Counted from the first letter of the stretch, positions 8,906 through 17,857 are shown. The stretch: 64,000 nt of DNA from Streptomyces sp. HUAS YS2 (GCF_033343995.1 NZ_CP137573.1:4559001-4623000), one strand, 5' to 3'. Numbers and translations are program-made. The notes: a model not told the origin generated them from the letters alone.

Positions 8906-9844
8906 CTACAGGATCGCCACCGGCGCCACCGGGCTTCCCGTGCCGCCGACGAAGGGTTCGGGTGTCGCGGAGAGCAGGAACGCGTACCGCCGCTCTTGTG
9001 CACAGGCTGTGGACAAGTTTTCCAGGTTCCAGTTCTGGCCCTGCAGCATTCCCATCTCGACGAGGTCGAGACCGTGCACCGGCAGCCACAGGTTCTCGAC
9101 CTCCGGCGGGAAGATCTCGAACGTGAGGGTGTCGTTCGCGACGGCGGCGACGTCACGGGCGTGGAACCACTCCGGCGTACGGATCGACAGGCCGGGGGAC
9201 GGGAACGCGTACCCGTGCTTGTCGCCGGCCAGATACGCCTGGACCTGCCCGGTCCGTACCAGCACGATGTCGCCGGCCCCGACCGTGACCCCGCCGAACT
9301 CCGCCGCCTCGTCCAGGTCCTCCGGCGTCACCGCGTGGTCGCCGGGGAGCCGGTCGACGCCCTTCGCGGCGGCGACGTCGAGCAGTACGCCCCGGCTCAC
9401 GAGGTGCCGGGCGGTGTGGATGCCGCTGAACTCGGAACGCCCGTGCGGGGTGATGGAGCCGGCGGGGCGGCCGTTGTAGATCCGGCCCGAGTGCGAGACG
9501 TGGGTGAGGGCGTCCCAGTGGGTGGCCGCCTGCAGTCCGAGGGTCACGGCGTCGTCGCTGGTGGCGATGGTGCCGGGGCCGAACAGCTCCTGATTGATCT
9601 GCACCATGACGTGCAGCGGGTTGACGCGGCCCGGGATCATGCCGGTCTGCACGCCGTCCTGCACCAGGTCCAGCGCGAGCGGCACGCGGAGGCCGGAGCG
9701 GACGGTGCGGGCGGCCTCCCGGACCACCTCGTCGGTGATGAGGTTGAGCGTCCCGATCTCGTCGTCGGCGCCCCAGCGGCCCCAGTTGTTGACGCGCTTG
9801 GCGATGTCGTGGAACTCGGCGGGGAGAGGGGCGGGGACAGACAT
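8906..9844 (-). CDS. Cyclase-family (kynurenine formamidase-like) metal-dependent hydrolase
   Basis: 312 aa; ATG at 9844 behind a strong GGAGG. Member of the cyclase (PF04199) family. The metal-binding signature is ATHWDALTHVSHSG (~res 108-121), the family's HxGTHxDxxxH motif with W in place of G. Family members hydrolyse N-formylkynurenine or other amides and lactones. C-terminal conserved piece: NLWLPVHGLDLVEMGMLQGQ. Divergent from an SDR gene; the 96-bp gap holds a box with one arm mismatch and a half-box of the regulon palindrome. A hydrolytic ring-opening or lactonase step in the catabolic pathway is a reasonable guess. Confidence 0.9.
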   Translation of the reverse strand: MSVPAPLPAEFHDIAKRVNNWGRWGADDEIGTLNLITDEVVREAARTVRSGLRVPLALDLVQDGVQTGMIPGRVNPLHVMVQINQELFGPGTIATSDDAVTLGLQAATHWDALTHVSHSGRIYNGRPAGSITPHGRSEFSGIHTARHLVSRGVLLDVAAAKGVDRLPGDHAVTPEDLDEAAEFGGVTVGAGDIVLVRTGQVQAYLAGDKHGYAFPSPGLSIRTPEWFHARDVAAVANDTLTFEIFPPEVENLWLPVHGLDLVEMGMLQGQNWNLENLSTACAQERRYAFLLSATPEPFVGGTGSPVAPVAIL

Positions 9845-9873
9845 CGGGCCTCCGGGGTCTTGTTTTCCGGTAT

Positions 9874-9888
9874 CTGACGGGCCATAGA
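9874..9888. promoter_or_regulatory. Degenerate operator half-box
   Basis: CTGACGGGCCATAGA: one intact CTGACG arm and a decayed second arm, 29 bp upstream of the cyclase start at 9844. Paired with the better box at 9904. Confidence 0.5.
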
Positions 9889-9903
9889 ATCCAGAAGGCG
9901 AAT

Positions 9904-9918
9904 CTAACGGACCGTCAG
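9904..9918. promoter_or_regulatory. Operator box, SDR/cyclase divergent promoter
   Basis: CTAACGGACCGTCAG, one mismatch from a perfect CTGACG-N3-CGTCAG, 22 bp upstream of the SDR start at 9941. Centre-to-centre distance to the half-box at 9874 is 30 bp. Confidence 0.75.
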
Positions 9919-9940
9919 AAACCTCGGGAAGGGGCCGGGC

Positions 9941-10855
9941 GTGGGGAACTTCTTGGCAGGCAAGGTCGTCGCCGTCACCGGAGCGGGACGGGGCATCGGC
10001 CGTGCCGTCGCCCTCGCATGTGCGGCGGAGGGCGCGAAGGTCGTCGTCAACGACTACGGGGTGTCGATCGAGGGCGGCGAGCCGACCTCGGACGTGGCGC
10101 TGTCCGTGGTGAAGGAGATCGAGGAGGCGGGCGGTTCGGCCGTCGCCGTCGCCGACGACATCTCGACGATGGCCGGTGGACAGCGGGTCGTCGACACGGC
10201 GCTCGCGGAGTACGGGCGGATCGACGGGGTCGTGTGCGTGGCGGGCATCCTGCGCGAACGGATGCTCTTCAACATGTCCGAGGAGGAGTGGGACCCGGTG
10301 GTCGCCACCCACCTCAAGGGCACCTTCACCGTCTTCCGGGCGGCCTCCGCGGTCATGCGGAAGCAGGGCGGCGGCACGCTGATCGGCTTCACCAGCGGCA
10401 ACCACCAGGGCTCCGTCGCGCAGGCGAACTACTCGGCGGCGAAGGGCGGGATCATCTCGCTCGTCCGGAGCGCGGCGCTCGGGCTGCACAAGTACGGGGT
10501 GACCGCGAACGCGGTCGCGCCGGTGGCGCGGACCCGGATGTCGGCGAACGTACCGATGGAACTGAAGGAGATCGGCGAGCCGGAGGACGTGGCGGCGCTC
10601 GTCGTCTACCTGCTCTCCGAGCGGGCGAGGGCGGAGAGGATCACCGGCCAGGTGTACACGATCGCCGGCCCGAAGATCGCGGTCTGGGCCCAGCCCAGGG
10701 AACTGCGCGCCGGCTACGCGGAGTCGGGCGCGTGGACCCCGGAACGCATCGCGGACTTCCTGCCGGGGACGGTGGGGGTGGACCCGATGCCGATGCTGGC
10801 GATGCTGGAGGAAATGGCAAAGGCCGCGGCCTCGGGAGACCGGCCGAACGGGTAG
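9941..10855 (+). CDS. SDR-family 3-hydroxyacyl-CoA dehydrogenase-like oxidoreductase
   Basis: 304 aa, GTG start at 9941. Classical short-chain dehydrogenase: cofactor loop TGAGRGIGRA (~res 14-23), a VAGIL segment replacing NNAG (~res 98), catalytic Tyr/Lys in YSAAK (~res 165-169). The long N-terminal loop (VVVNDYGVSIEGGEP) and overall shape match the dehydrogenase domain of 17-beta-HSD type 4/MFE-2 and Hsd4 proteins, which oxidise 3-hydroxyacyl-CoA. The C-terminal tail (ERIADFLPGTVGVDPMP) is longer than in minimal SDRs. Placed in the regulon by the box at 9904. Confidence 0.93.
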   Translation: MGNFLAGKVVAVTGAGRGIGRAVALACAAEGAKVVVNDYGVSIEGGEPTSDVALSVVKEIEEAGGSAVAVADDISTMAGGQRVVDTALAEYGRIDGVVCVAGILRERMLFNMSEEEWDPVVATHLKGTFTVFRAASAVMRKQGGGTLIGFTSGNHQGSVAQANYSAAKGGIISLVRSAALGLHKYGVTANAVAPVARTRMSANVPMELKEIGEPEDVAALVVYLLSERARAERITGQVYTIAGPKIAVWAQPRELRAGYAESGAWTPERIADFLPGTVGVDPMPMLAMLEEMAKAAASGDRPNG

Positions 10856-10874
10856 CGGCGCCGCGGGGTGGTCC

Positions 10875-10918
10875 CCCGTGTGGGCAATCGTCCCGCTGGG
10901 GCGGGACGGGTGGGCACA
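10875..10918. repeat. Imperfect intergenic inverted repeat
   Basis: Arms CCCGTGTG...CGTCCCG and CGGGACG...CACACGGG around CTGG form a long imperfect hairpin between the SDR and the next ACAD. From memory, closely similar palindromes recur in Streptomyces intergenic regions; copy number in this genome cannot be checked here. It may also terminate the SDR transcript. Confidence 0.6.
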
Positions 10919-11101
10919 CGGGACGGCGCCCTGGCGGGCGCGTTCCGCACGTGTTCCTGCCCGCGCCACGGGGCGGTGCACCTGGAGAGCGGGCCGGGTA
11001 CGGGGTGCGGGTACGAGCTTGGGGCGGAGGCGCTCGAGCAGGGGGACCCCCATCGCCCCAGCGGAGTGAATGCCCACAACGGTGGTGGAGAGGAGGCAGG
11101 C

Positions 11102-12247
11102 GTGGACTTCGAGTTCGGGGTGGAGGACGAGGCGTTCAGGTCGGAGGCTCGGGAGTGGTTTCACGCGCATCCGCCGCAGCGCGGCGACCCGCGCGCGTGG
11201 GAGCGGGAGCTCGGTGCCGGGGGGTGGGTCGGGATCGGGTGGGGGGCCGGCGGGTTCGGGAATCGAACCGCCTCGCTGACCCAGCAGGTCGTCTGGGGCG
11301 AGGAGTACGCGCGGGCCGGCGGGCCGACCCGGCTCGGGCACATCGGGGAGAACCTGCTCGCGCCGACCCTGCTCGCTCATGGGACCGAGGAGCAGCGGCG
11401 GCGGTTCCTTCCCCCCATCGCCCGCGGCGAGGAGCTGTGGTGTCAGGGGTACTCCGAGCCCGGGGCCGGGTCCGATCTCGCCGGGGTGCGGACCCGCGCC
11501 GTGCGGGACGGGGACCGGTACCTGATCAGTGGGCAGAAGATCTGGACCTCGCTCGCCCTCGACGCCGACTGGTGTTTCGTGCTCGCCCGGACCGAGGAAG
11601 GGTCCGTCAGACATCGGGGGCTGTCCTTCCTGCTCGTTCCCATGGACCAGCCCGGTCGCATCGAGGTGCGGCCCATCCGGCAGATGTCCGGGACCAGCGA
11701 GTTCAACGAGGTCTTCTTCGACGGCGCCGTCGCCCACGCCCGGGACCTCGTCGGCGCCGAGGGCGACGGCTGGCGCGTCGCCATGGGGCTGCTCGCCCTG
11801 GAGCGCGGGGTGTCCACCCTCGTCCAGCAGGTCGGGTTCGCCGTCGAGTTGGAGGATGTGATCCGGACGGCCGTCCGTAACGGCGCCGTTCGAGATCCCG
11901 TCCTCGCCGAGCGGCTCGTCCGACAGTGGGCCGAGCTGCGCGTCATGCGGTGGAACGCCCTGCGCACCCTCGGCCGCACCGACGACCCCGGCGCGCCCAG
12001 CGTCGCCAAGCTGCTGTGGGGCGGCTGGCACCGTCGGCTCGGGGAGCTGGCGATGGCGGTGCGCGGCGCCGCCGCGACCAGCGGGCCCGGGCCGTGGGAC
12101 GGCGCGTACGAACTCGACGACCAGCAGCGGATGTTCCTCTTCAGCCGGGCCGACACCATCTACGGCGGCTCGGACGAGATCCAGCGCAACATCATCGCCG
12201 AGCGCGTGCTCGGCCTGCCGAGGGAAGCGAAGGAGGAGAGCCGATGA
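11102..12247 (+). CDS. Acyl-CoA dehydrogenase
   Basis: 381 aa; GTG start at 11102 supported by AGGAGG at 11091-11096. Full-length ACAD: YSEPGAGSDLAGVRTRAV (~res 117), GQKIWTSLALDADW, and the C-terminal DTIYGGSDEIQRNIIAERVL (~res 350-370). FAD-dependent oxidation of an acyl-CoA. Its stop shares ATGA with the downstream alcohol dehydrogenase. No regulon box lies directly upstream; it may be read from the SDR promoter through a 246-bp gap or from its own promoter. The gap contains repeat-like sequence (10875-10918, and GGGGGACCCCC at 11040-11050 within a CTCGAG-containing element). Confidence 0.94.
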   Translation: MDFEFGVEDEAFRSEAREWFHAHPPQRGDPRAWERELGAGGWVGIGWGAGGFGNRTASLTQQVVWGEEYARAGGPTRLGHIGENLLAPTLLAHGTEEQRRRFLPPIARGEELWCQGYSEPGAGSDLAGVRTRAVRDGDRYLISGQKIWTSLALDADWCFVLARTEEGSVRHRGLSFLLVPMDQPGRIEVRPIRQMSGTSEFNEVFFDGAVAHARDLVGAEGDGWRVAMGLLALERGVSTLVQQVGFAVELEDVIRTAVRNGAVRDPVLAERLVRQWAELRVMRWNALRTLGRTDDPGAPSVAKLLWGGWHRRLGELAMAVRGAAATSGPGPWDGAYELDDQQRMFLFSRADTIYGGSDEIQRNIIAERVLGLPREAKEESR

Positions 12248-13293
12248 GAGGTGTCGTGTTCGACGGCAAGGAGGCCCTGGTCGTCGATGATCTGGAGATA
12301 CGCGACCCCGGCCCCGGCGAGGTGCTCGTCGCGATCGCCGCGGCCGGACTGTGCCACAGCGACCTGTCCGTCATCGACGGGACCATCCCGTTCCCGCCGC
12401 CGGTGGTCCTCGGCCACGAGGGCGCCGGGGTCGTCGAGGCCGTCGGCGCGGGCGTCACGCACGTCGCCCCCGGCGACCACGTGGCCCTGTCCACCCTCGC
12501 GAGCTGCGGCGCCTGCGCCGACTGCGACCGGGGCCGGCCGACGATGTGCCGCAAGGCGATCGGGATGCCCGGGCAGCCGTTCTCCCGGGGCGGGAAGCCG
12601 ATCTTCCAGTTCGCCTCGAACTCCGCCTTCGCGGAACGGACGATCGTCAAGGCCGTCCAGGCCGTGAAGATCCCCGCCGACATCCCGCTGACCTCCGCCG
12701 CCCTGATGGGATGCGGTGTCCTCACCGGCGTCGGTGCCGTCCTCAACCGGGCCAAGGTCGAACCCGGCGACACCGTCGTCGTGATCGGCACCGGCGGGAT
12801 CGGCCTCAACGTGCTGCAGGGCGCCCGGATCGCCGCCGCGTCCGTGATCGTCGCGGTCGACACCAACCCCGCGAAGGAGGAGGTCGCCCTGCAGTTCGGC
12901 GCGACGCACTTCCTCACCTCCGCCGACGCCGTACGGGACGTCCTGCCGACCGGCGCCGACCACGTCTTCGAGTGCGTCGGCCACACCGGTCTCGTCCGGC
13001 AGGCGATCGACCTGCTCGACCGGCACGGCCAGGCGATCCTGCTCGGCATGACCTCGCCGAAGGCCGAGGCGACGTTCCTGCCCGCCGCGATGTTCCTGGA
13101 CAAGTCGATCCTCGGCTGCCGGTACGGCTCCTCCCGGCCGCAGCGCGACCTCGCCCTGTACGCGGAGCTGTACCGGCAGGGGCGGCTGCTGCTCGACGAA
13201 CTCGTCACCGAGACCTACCCGGTGGAGGACTTCGCCAAGGCCGCCGAGGACGCCCACCAGGGGCGGGTCGCGCGGGGCGTGCTCACGTTCTGA
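12244..13293 (+). CDS. Zn-dependent alcohol dehydrogenase (MDR family)
   Basis: 349 aa, ATG overlapping the previous stop (ATGA). Catalytic zinc: C37-H38 in AAGLCHSDLS and GHEGAGVVE (~res 58-66). Structural zinc: a four-Cys lobe CGACADCDRGRPTMC (~res 89-103). NAD(P) Rossmann loop: VIGTGGIGLNVLQGA (~res 180). It oxidises an alcohol to aldehyde or ketone in the cytosol. Most similar in layout to class III/benzyl-alcohol type enzymes. It is coupled to the acyl-CoA dehydrogenase, so probably handles a hydroxylated pathway intermediate; substrate unknown. Confidence 0.94.
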   Translation: MRGVVFDGKEALVVDDLEIRDPGPGEVLVAIAAAGLCHSDLSVIDGTIPFPPPVVLGHEGAGVVEAVGAGVTHVAPGDHVALSTLASCGACADCDRGRPTMCRKAIGMPGQPFSRGGKPIFQFASNSAFAERTIVKAVQAVKIPADIPLTSAALMGCGVLTGVGAVLNRAKVEPGDTVVVIGTGGIGLNVLQGARIAAASVIVAVDTNPAKEEVALQFGATHFLTSADAVRDVLPTGADHVFECVGHTGLVRQAIDLLDRHGQAILLGMTSPKAEATFLPAAMFLDKSILGCRYGSSRPQRDLALYAELYRQGRLLLDELVTETYPVEDFAKAAEDAHQGRVARGVLTF

Positions 13294-13298
13294 GCCTT

Positions 13299-13329
13299 CC
13301 GGGCCGACTGCTCCGGGCGTGCGGCCCGG
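13299..13329. terminator. Probable terminator after the ADH gene
   Basis: Perfect 8-bp stem, CCGGGCCG (13299-13306) with CGGCCCGG (13322-13329), 15-nt loop, starting 6 bp after the stop codon. No U-run follows, as is usual in Streptomyces. Confidence 0.55.
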
Positions 13330-13407
13330 CGGGCGCGGGGGGAGACTGGTGATGTAGCGCGGCCGGGGACGATCGAGCCTGTTCGGCAGTCCGATCGAGG
13401 AGTTCCC

Positions 13408-14799
13408 ATGGATGGCACGGCACTGGACACCCTGCGCGAGGCGCTGCGCGGCGAGGTGATCGGACCGCAGGACGAGGGCTACGACGAGGCCCGCTCGATC
13501 TACAACGCGATGGTCGACAAACGGCCCGCCGCGATCGTGCGGGCCGCCGACACGACGGACGTGCGGGCGACGGTGCGGTTCGCCCGCGACACCGGGGTGG
13601 AGTTCGGGGTGCAGGGCGGCGGCCACAGCGGCGCCGGCCTGGGCCTGATCGACGGCGGACTCACGCTCGACCTCTCCGGCGGACTGCGCTGGGTGCACGT
13701 CGATCCCGCGTCCCGGACCGCCAGGGTGGGCGGCGGGGCGCAGCTCGGCGACCTCGACCACGAGGCGCACGGCTTCGGCCTGGCGACCCCGGCAGGGATC
13801 ATGTCGACCACCGGTGTCGGCGGGCTGACCCTCGGCGGCGGCCACGGCCACCTGACCCGGGCGTACGGCCTGACCGTGGACAACCTGCTCGCCGCGGACG
13901 TGGTCCTTTCCGACGGCTCGTTCGTGACGGCCTCACAAGAGGAGCACCCGGAACTGTTCTGGGCGCTGCGCGGTGGCGGCGGGAACTTCGGCGTCGTGAC
14001 CTCGTTCACGTTCCGGATGCACCCGGTGGACACGGTCGGCCTCGGCGTGACGGTGTGGCTGCCGGAGCAGATGAGCGAGGTGGCGCGCTGGTACCGGGAG
14101 TTCCTGCCAGCCGCGCCGCGCGACCTGAACGGGTTCCTCGCGACCCTCGTGGTGCCCCCGGAACCACCGTTCCCCGAAGAGCTGCACGGGCGGAAGGTGT
14201 TCGGCGTGGTGTGGTGCTACACCGGGGAGAACCCGGACGAGGACCGGCTGACGGACGTGTTCGCCGAGGTGAACGAGCCCGCCCCGCCGGCCTTCCACTT
14301 CGCGACGCCCATCCCCTACCCGGCGCTGCAGTCCCTGAACGACCACCTGATCCCGAAGGGTCTGCAGTGGTACTGGCGCGGGGACTTCTTCGACCGGATC
14401 ACGGACGAGTCGATCGACGTGCACGCCGCGTACCTGGACAGCATGCCGACGGAACTGTCGCTCATGCACCTGTACCCGGTGGACGGCGCGGCACGCGACG
14501 TCGGCCCGGACGACACGGCCTGGGCGTACCGGGACGCCGTCTGGTCCGGGGTGATCGCCGGGATCAGCCCCTACCCGGGACAGGCGGACACGATCAGGCA
14601 GTGGTGCGTGGACTACTGGGACGCCCTGCACACGCAGTCGATGGGCGGCTCGTACGTGAACTTCATCGGCGCGGACGAGGGCCAGGAGCGGGTCCGCGCC
14701 ACGTACCGCGGCCACTACGACCGGCTCGCGGGGATCAAGCGCGAGTACGACCCGGACAACTTCTTCCGGAACACGCAGGACATCCTGCCGGCGGCCTGA
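13408..14799 (+). CDS. FAD-linked oxidase (VAO/berberine bridge enzyme family)
   Basis: 463 aa, ATG at 13408. N-terminal FAD_binding_4 domain with the flavin-attachment-type motif QGGGHSGAGLG (~res 70-80; His is the likely 8-alpha-histidyl site) and PAGIMSTTGVGGLTLGGGHG (~res 130-149). C-terminal BBE domain ends in YDPDNFFRNTQDILP. Such enzymes oxidise sugars, alkaloids or polyketides with O2. No signal peptide. It sits alone, without the regulon box, so it is probably not part of the same pathway. Confidence 0.92.
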   Translation: MDGTALDTLREALRGEVIGPQDEGYDEARSIYNAMVDKRPAAIVRAADTTDVRATVRFARDTGVEFGVQGGGHSGAGLGLIDGGLTLDLSGGLRWVHVDPASRTARVGGGAQLGDLDHEAHGFGLATPAGIMSTTGVGGLTLGGGHGHLTRAYGLTVDNLLAADVVLSDGSFVTASQEEHPELFWALRGGGGNFGVVTSFTFRMHPVDTVGLGVTVWLPEQMSEVARWYREFLPAAPRDLNGFLATLVVPPEPPFPEELHGRKVFGVVWCYTGENPDEDRLTDVFAEVNEPAPPAFHFATPIPYPALQSLNDHLIPKGLQWYWRGDFFDRITDESIDVHAAYLDSMPTELSLMHLYPVDGAARDVGPDDTAWAYRDAVWSGVIAGISPYPGQADTIRQWCVDYWDALHTQSMGGSYVNFIGADEGQERVRATYRGHYDRLAGIKREYDPDNFFRNTQDILPAA

Positions 14800-14886
14800 A
14801 CTCCTCGGACCGAACGTCGGCGTACTCGGGTGGAGTTGAGTATCCGTACCCTGTCCGGCCCGCGGCGGGGCGCGAACACTGGTGCC

Positions 14887-15279
14887 ATGAGCGAAGGAAC
14901 GAACAAGACCGTTGTCCACCTGGTGGCGACCTTGGTCACGGCCGTAGTGGCGGCCGGTCTGTGGGCCGCGTGGCTGGGCTGGGACCAGCAGCGCGACGTC
15001 CACCCCGACGGCTCGGTCAGCGGCCCCTACGAGGCGTGGCAGGTGATCGGACTCGGCGTGACGCTGCTCGTGGCGACGTACGGGACGGCCGCCATGGGGT
15101 GGTTCGTGGCCGCGGTGCTCGGCACCACTGCCGGGCTGACCGTGGCCGCGTTCGCCGACTGGTCGGACGACGCGAGCGGGCTGTTCGTGATCGGCGTGGG
15201 GATGATCGCGGTCGGCAGCATGGTCGGCACGACCGCCGTGACCGCCGCTGCGGGCGCCCTGCGGCAGAAAAGGGCTTAG
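14887..15279 (+). CDS. Small integral membrane protein
   Basis: 130 aa from ATG 14887. Hydrophobic segments: HLVATLVTAVVAAGLWAAWL (~res 10-30), VIGLGVTLLVATYGTAAMGW and AVLGTTAGLTVAAF (~res 54-92), and a last one around LFVIGVGMIAVGSMVG. Four transmembrane helices, short Lys/Arg C-terminal tail (RQKRA). No family recognised. It precedes the MFS gene by 33 bp in the same direction and may be co-transcribed with it. Confidence 0.8.
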   Translation: MSEGTNKTVVHLVATLVTAVVAAGLWAAWLGWDQQRDVHPDGSVSGPYEAWQVIGLGVTLLVATYGTAAMGWFVAAVLGTTAGLTVAAFADWSDDASGLFVIGVGMIAVGSMVGTTAVTAAAGALRQKRA

Positions 15280-15312
15280 GACCACGACCGCGGGTCGCCT
15301 ACGGTCGTGACC

Positions 15313-16590
15313 ATGTCCTATCGCGAGATCGTCACCCGGCCCGTCCTCGTCTGGTGCGCGGTGACCGCCGGCGCGCGGCTGCCGGTCGCGATGGCGCCGC
15401 TGGCCGTGGTGTTCCTGGTCCGCGAGCGGCCCGGCGGGTACAGCCTCGGAGCGGCGCTCGCCGCCGTGTACGTGATCGGCGAGATCGTCGGAGCGCCGCT
15501 GCTCGGGGTGCGGCTGAACCCCGTACGGGCCCGGCCCGCGCTCGCGTTCGGCTGCGGATTCGGCGCGCTCGGCTTCGCCGGGCTCGGCCTGGCGCCCGGC
15601 GCGCATCCGGTGTTCCTCGGCGGGTGCGCGTTCGTCGCGGGCTTCGCACCGGCCGCCGTGTCGGGCGCGATGCGCGCCCTGCTCACCGAGATGGTGCCGC
15701 AACGGGCGGTGTCCCAGGCGATGAGCCTGGAGTCGATGCTGGTCTTCGCGGTCTGGGCGGCCGCGCCCGCGCTGGTGACCGGACTCGCCCTCGGCGTCGA
15801 CCCGACACTGCCGCTGCTGCTCCAGGCCGCGCTGATGGCCGCGTCCGTCGCCGGGCTGTGGGCGCTGCCCGCCGGCTGGCAGGCCGAGCCCTCCGAAGGC
15901 GGCGGCGAGTCGATGACCCGGATCCTCGCCCGGGCCTGGCCGGTGTACGCGATGGGCGCCGGCAGCCTCACCCTTCTTGCGCTGGCCGAGCTGATCCTGC
16001 CCGCGCTGCTCGAACAGCGAGGCATCGGGATCGGCTGGGCCGGGCCGCTGCTCGCCGGGTTCTCGATCGCCTCGGCGGTCGGCGCGTTCGTGTACGGGCT
16101 GCGCTCCCGCTGGCCGGGGCGGCTGCCCGTGCAGAGCCTGGTGCTCGTGCTGAGCGTCGCGGCGCTGGTCGCGCTCACCGCCGTCCTGCCGTACACGGCG
16201 GCCATCGGAGCGGCGCTGGTCCTCGCCGGCCTGCTCCAGGCCCCCGCGATGCTCACCCGGAACCTCGCGCTGCGCGAGGCGCTCCCGCCGAGTGCGCTGG
16301 CCGCCGGCTACTCGGTGATGTACGCCGCCGTCGGCGCGGGCTACGCGGCCAGCGGCTCGCTGGCGGGCGGCCTGCTCCAGGTGGTCGCCCCGTCGACCGC
16401 GATCCTCTGCGGCGTCGGCCTGACGCTGCTGCTGACCTTGATCGGCGCGGCGGGCGAGCGGCGGATGCGCCGGCCGGCGGCGGCCGGCGCGCAGGCCGGC
16501 CACGGCGGTGCGCCGACCGCCGCCGGCACGCCTGCCGAGGCCGTCGGCGACGCCGGGGCCGCCGCGGACGGCGGCGCGAGGACGCCCTAG
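15313..16590 (+). CDS. MFS transporter
   Basis: 425 aa from ATG 15313 (GTG at 15307 is an alternative giving two more residues). Twelve hydrophobic helices typical of a drug/metabolite:H+ antiporter-type MFS protein. The cytosolic loop between TM2 and TM3 is LGVRLNPVRARP, which lacks the usual GxxxDRxGRR signature, so it belongs to a divergent subgroup. The tail is Ala/Gly-rich and low-complexity (~res 395-425). Substrate not predictable. Confidence 0.88.
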   Translation: MSYREIVTRPVLVWCAVTAGARLPVAMAPLAVVFLVRERPGGYSLGAALAAVYVIGEIVGAPLLGVRLNPVRARPALAFGCGFGALGFAGLGLAPGAHPVFLGGCAFVAGFAPAAVSGAMRALLTEMVPQRAVSQAMSLESMLVFAVWAAAPALVTGLALGVDPTLPLLLQAALMAASVAGLWALPAGWQAEPSEGGGESMTRILARAWPVYAMGAGSLTLLALAELILPALLEQRGIGIGWAGPLLAGFSIASAVGAFVYGLRSRWPGRLPVQSLVLVLSVAALVALTAVLPYTAAIGAALVLAGLLQAPAMLTRNLALREALPPSALAAGYSVMYAAVGAGYAASGSLAGGLLQVVAPSTAILCGVGLTLLLTLIGAAGERRMRRPAAAGAQAGHGGAPTAAGTPAEAVGDAGAAADGGARTP

Positions 16591-16691
16591 CGCCCTCCAC
16601 CCGCCGCCGCGACAGGCCGCGACGCGGCCCAATAGGCGGTTGGGCGCCCAGCGCCGCCCCTCGCCCGCCCGGCCTGCTCGCTCCCCCGGCT

Positions 16692-16798
16692 CGGCTGCTC
16701 GCGCGGCCGGTTCGGCTTGGTCGCCGTTCCCTCGTCCGGCCTGCCCGGCCTGCGCACTCGGCCTGCTTGCGCGGCCGGTTCGGCCTGGTCGCCGTCCC
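16692..16798. repeat. Two-copy imperfect repeat in GC-rich gap
   Basis: A ~39-bp unit occurs at 16692-16730 and 16759-16798 (shared core GCGCGGCCGGTTCGGC then TGGTCGCCGT), within a 265-bp gap rich in CCCGGCC runs between convergent genes. No gene is supported in 16591-16855. Confidence 0.7.
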
Positions 16799-16855
16799 CC
16801 CGCCCGGCCCGGTTGTCGTCCCCCGGCCCGGTCGCTGTCCCCCCGCCCGGCCCCC

Positions 16856-17857
16856 TCAGCGTGCGGGCGTCGTGCGGAAGGTGCGGCGGTAGGCGGTCGG
16901 GGTGACGCCGATGGCGGTCTGGAGGTGGACGCGGAGGGACTGCGGGGTGCCGAAGCCGGCGTCGCGGGCGACCTGGTCGACCGGGAGGTCGGACGATTCG
17001 AGCAGGTGGCGGGCGCGTTCCACGCGCTGCTGGGTCAGCCACTGGCCCGGGCTGATGCCGACCTCCTCGCGGAACCGGCGCGTGAACGTCCGTACGCTCA
17101 TCGCCTCCCGCACCGCCAGGTCCCGCAGCTGGATCGGCTCGTGCAGGTGCGCCAGCGCCCACGCGCGGGCGCTCGTGGTGGTCGACGTGCCCGCCTCGGG
17201 GACGGGCCGCGCGATGAACTGGGCCTGCCCGCCGTCCCGGTGCGGCGGGACGACCGTGCGGCGGGCCACCTCGTTGGCGACGGCCGTGCCGTGGTCCTTG
17301 CGGACGATGTGCAGGCACAGGTCGAGCCCGGCCGCGACGCCCGCCGAGGTCATCACGTCCCCGTCGTCGACGAACAGCACGTCCGCGTCGACCCGGACCG
17401 AAGGGAACAGCCGCTGGAAGTGCTCGGCCGAGGCCCAGTGCGTGGTGGCCGGGCGCCCGTCGAGGAAGCCGGCCGCGGCCAGCACGTACCCGCCGGTGCA
17501 GATCGCGACCAGGCGGGTGCCGGGCCGGATGTGCGCGAGGGCCGCGGCGAGTTCGCCGGTCAGCCGGCCCTCCTCGTAGACCGGTCCGAGCTCGTACGAG
17601 GCCGGGACGACGACGGTGTCCGCGGTCGCCAGCGCCTCCGGGCCGTGCTCCACGTCGACGGCGAAGTCCGCGTCCGTCTGGACCCGGCCCGCCGTCGGGG
17701 CGCAGGTGACGATCTCGTACAGCGGCCGGCCTGCGGTGTCCTTGGCGCGGCCGAAGATCCGGTGCGGGATGCCGAGTTCGAAGGGCAGCAGTCCGTGCAG
17801 GGCGAGGACCGCGACGCGGTGCGGCCGGTGCTCCGGCTCCAGCGGCGGCTGCGGCAT
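16856..17857 (-). CDS. GlxA-family transcriptional regulator (DJ-1/PfpI + AraC)
   Basis: 333 aa, ATG at 17857. Residues ~12-185 form a DJ-1/PfpI-like domain (VLALHGLLPFELGIPHRIFG; nucleophile-elbow region VAICTGGYVLAAAG with Cys ~119). Residues ~225-325 carry two AraC helix-turn-helix motifs (MSVRTFTRRFREEVGISPGQ, and VARDAGFGTPQSLRVHLQ). Members are transcription activators whose amidase-like domain binds nitrogenous ligands. It is divergent from the MFS gene at 17938 (80 bp between starts), a likely target. Confidence 0.94.
   Translation of the reverse strand: MPQPPLEPEHRPHRVAVLALHGLLPFELGIPHRIFGRAKDTAGRPLYEIVTCAPTAGRVQTDADFAVDVEHGPEALATADTVVVPASYELGPVYEEGRLTGELAAALAHIRPGTRLVAICTGGYVLAAAGFLDGRPATTHWASAEHFQRLFPSVRVDADVLFVDDGDVMTSAGVAAGLDLCLHIVRKDHGTAVANEVARRTVVPPHRDGGQAQFIARPVPEAGTSTTTSARAWALAHLHEPIQLRDLAVREAMSVRTFTRRFREEVGISPGQWLTQQRVERARHLLESSDLPVDQVARDAGFGTPQSLRVHLQTAIGVTPTAYRRTFRTTPAR

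Noticed and set aside
9008-9016. TGTGGACAA, a DnaA-box 9-mer inside the cyclase gene
   Set aside because: Single copy within coding sequence and not clustered, unlike the pair at 39334.
8906-12031. A 1041-codon open frame on the minus strand
   Set aside because: Only its last 313 codons (cyclase) encode a recognisable protein; the rest is antisense to the SDR and ACAD genes and results from high GC content.
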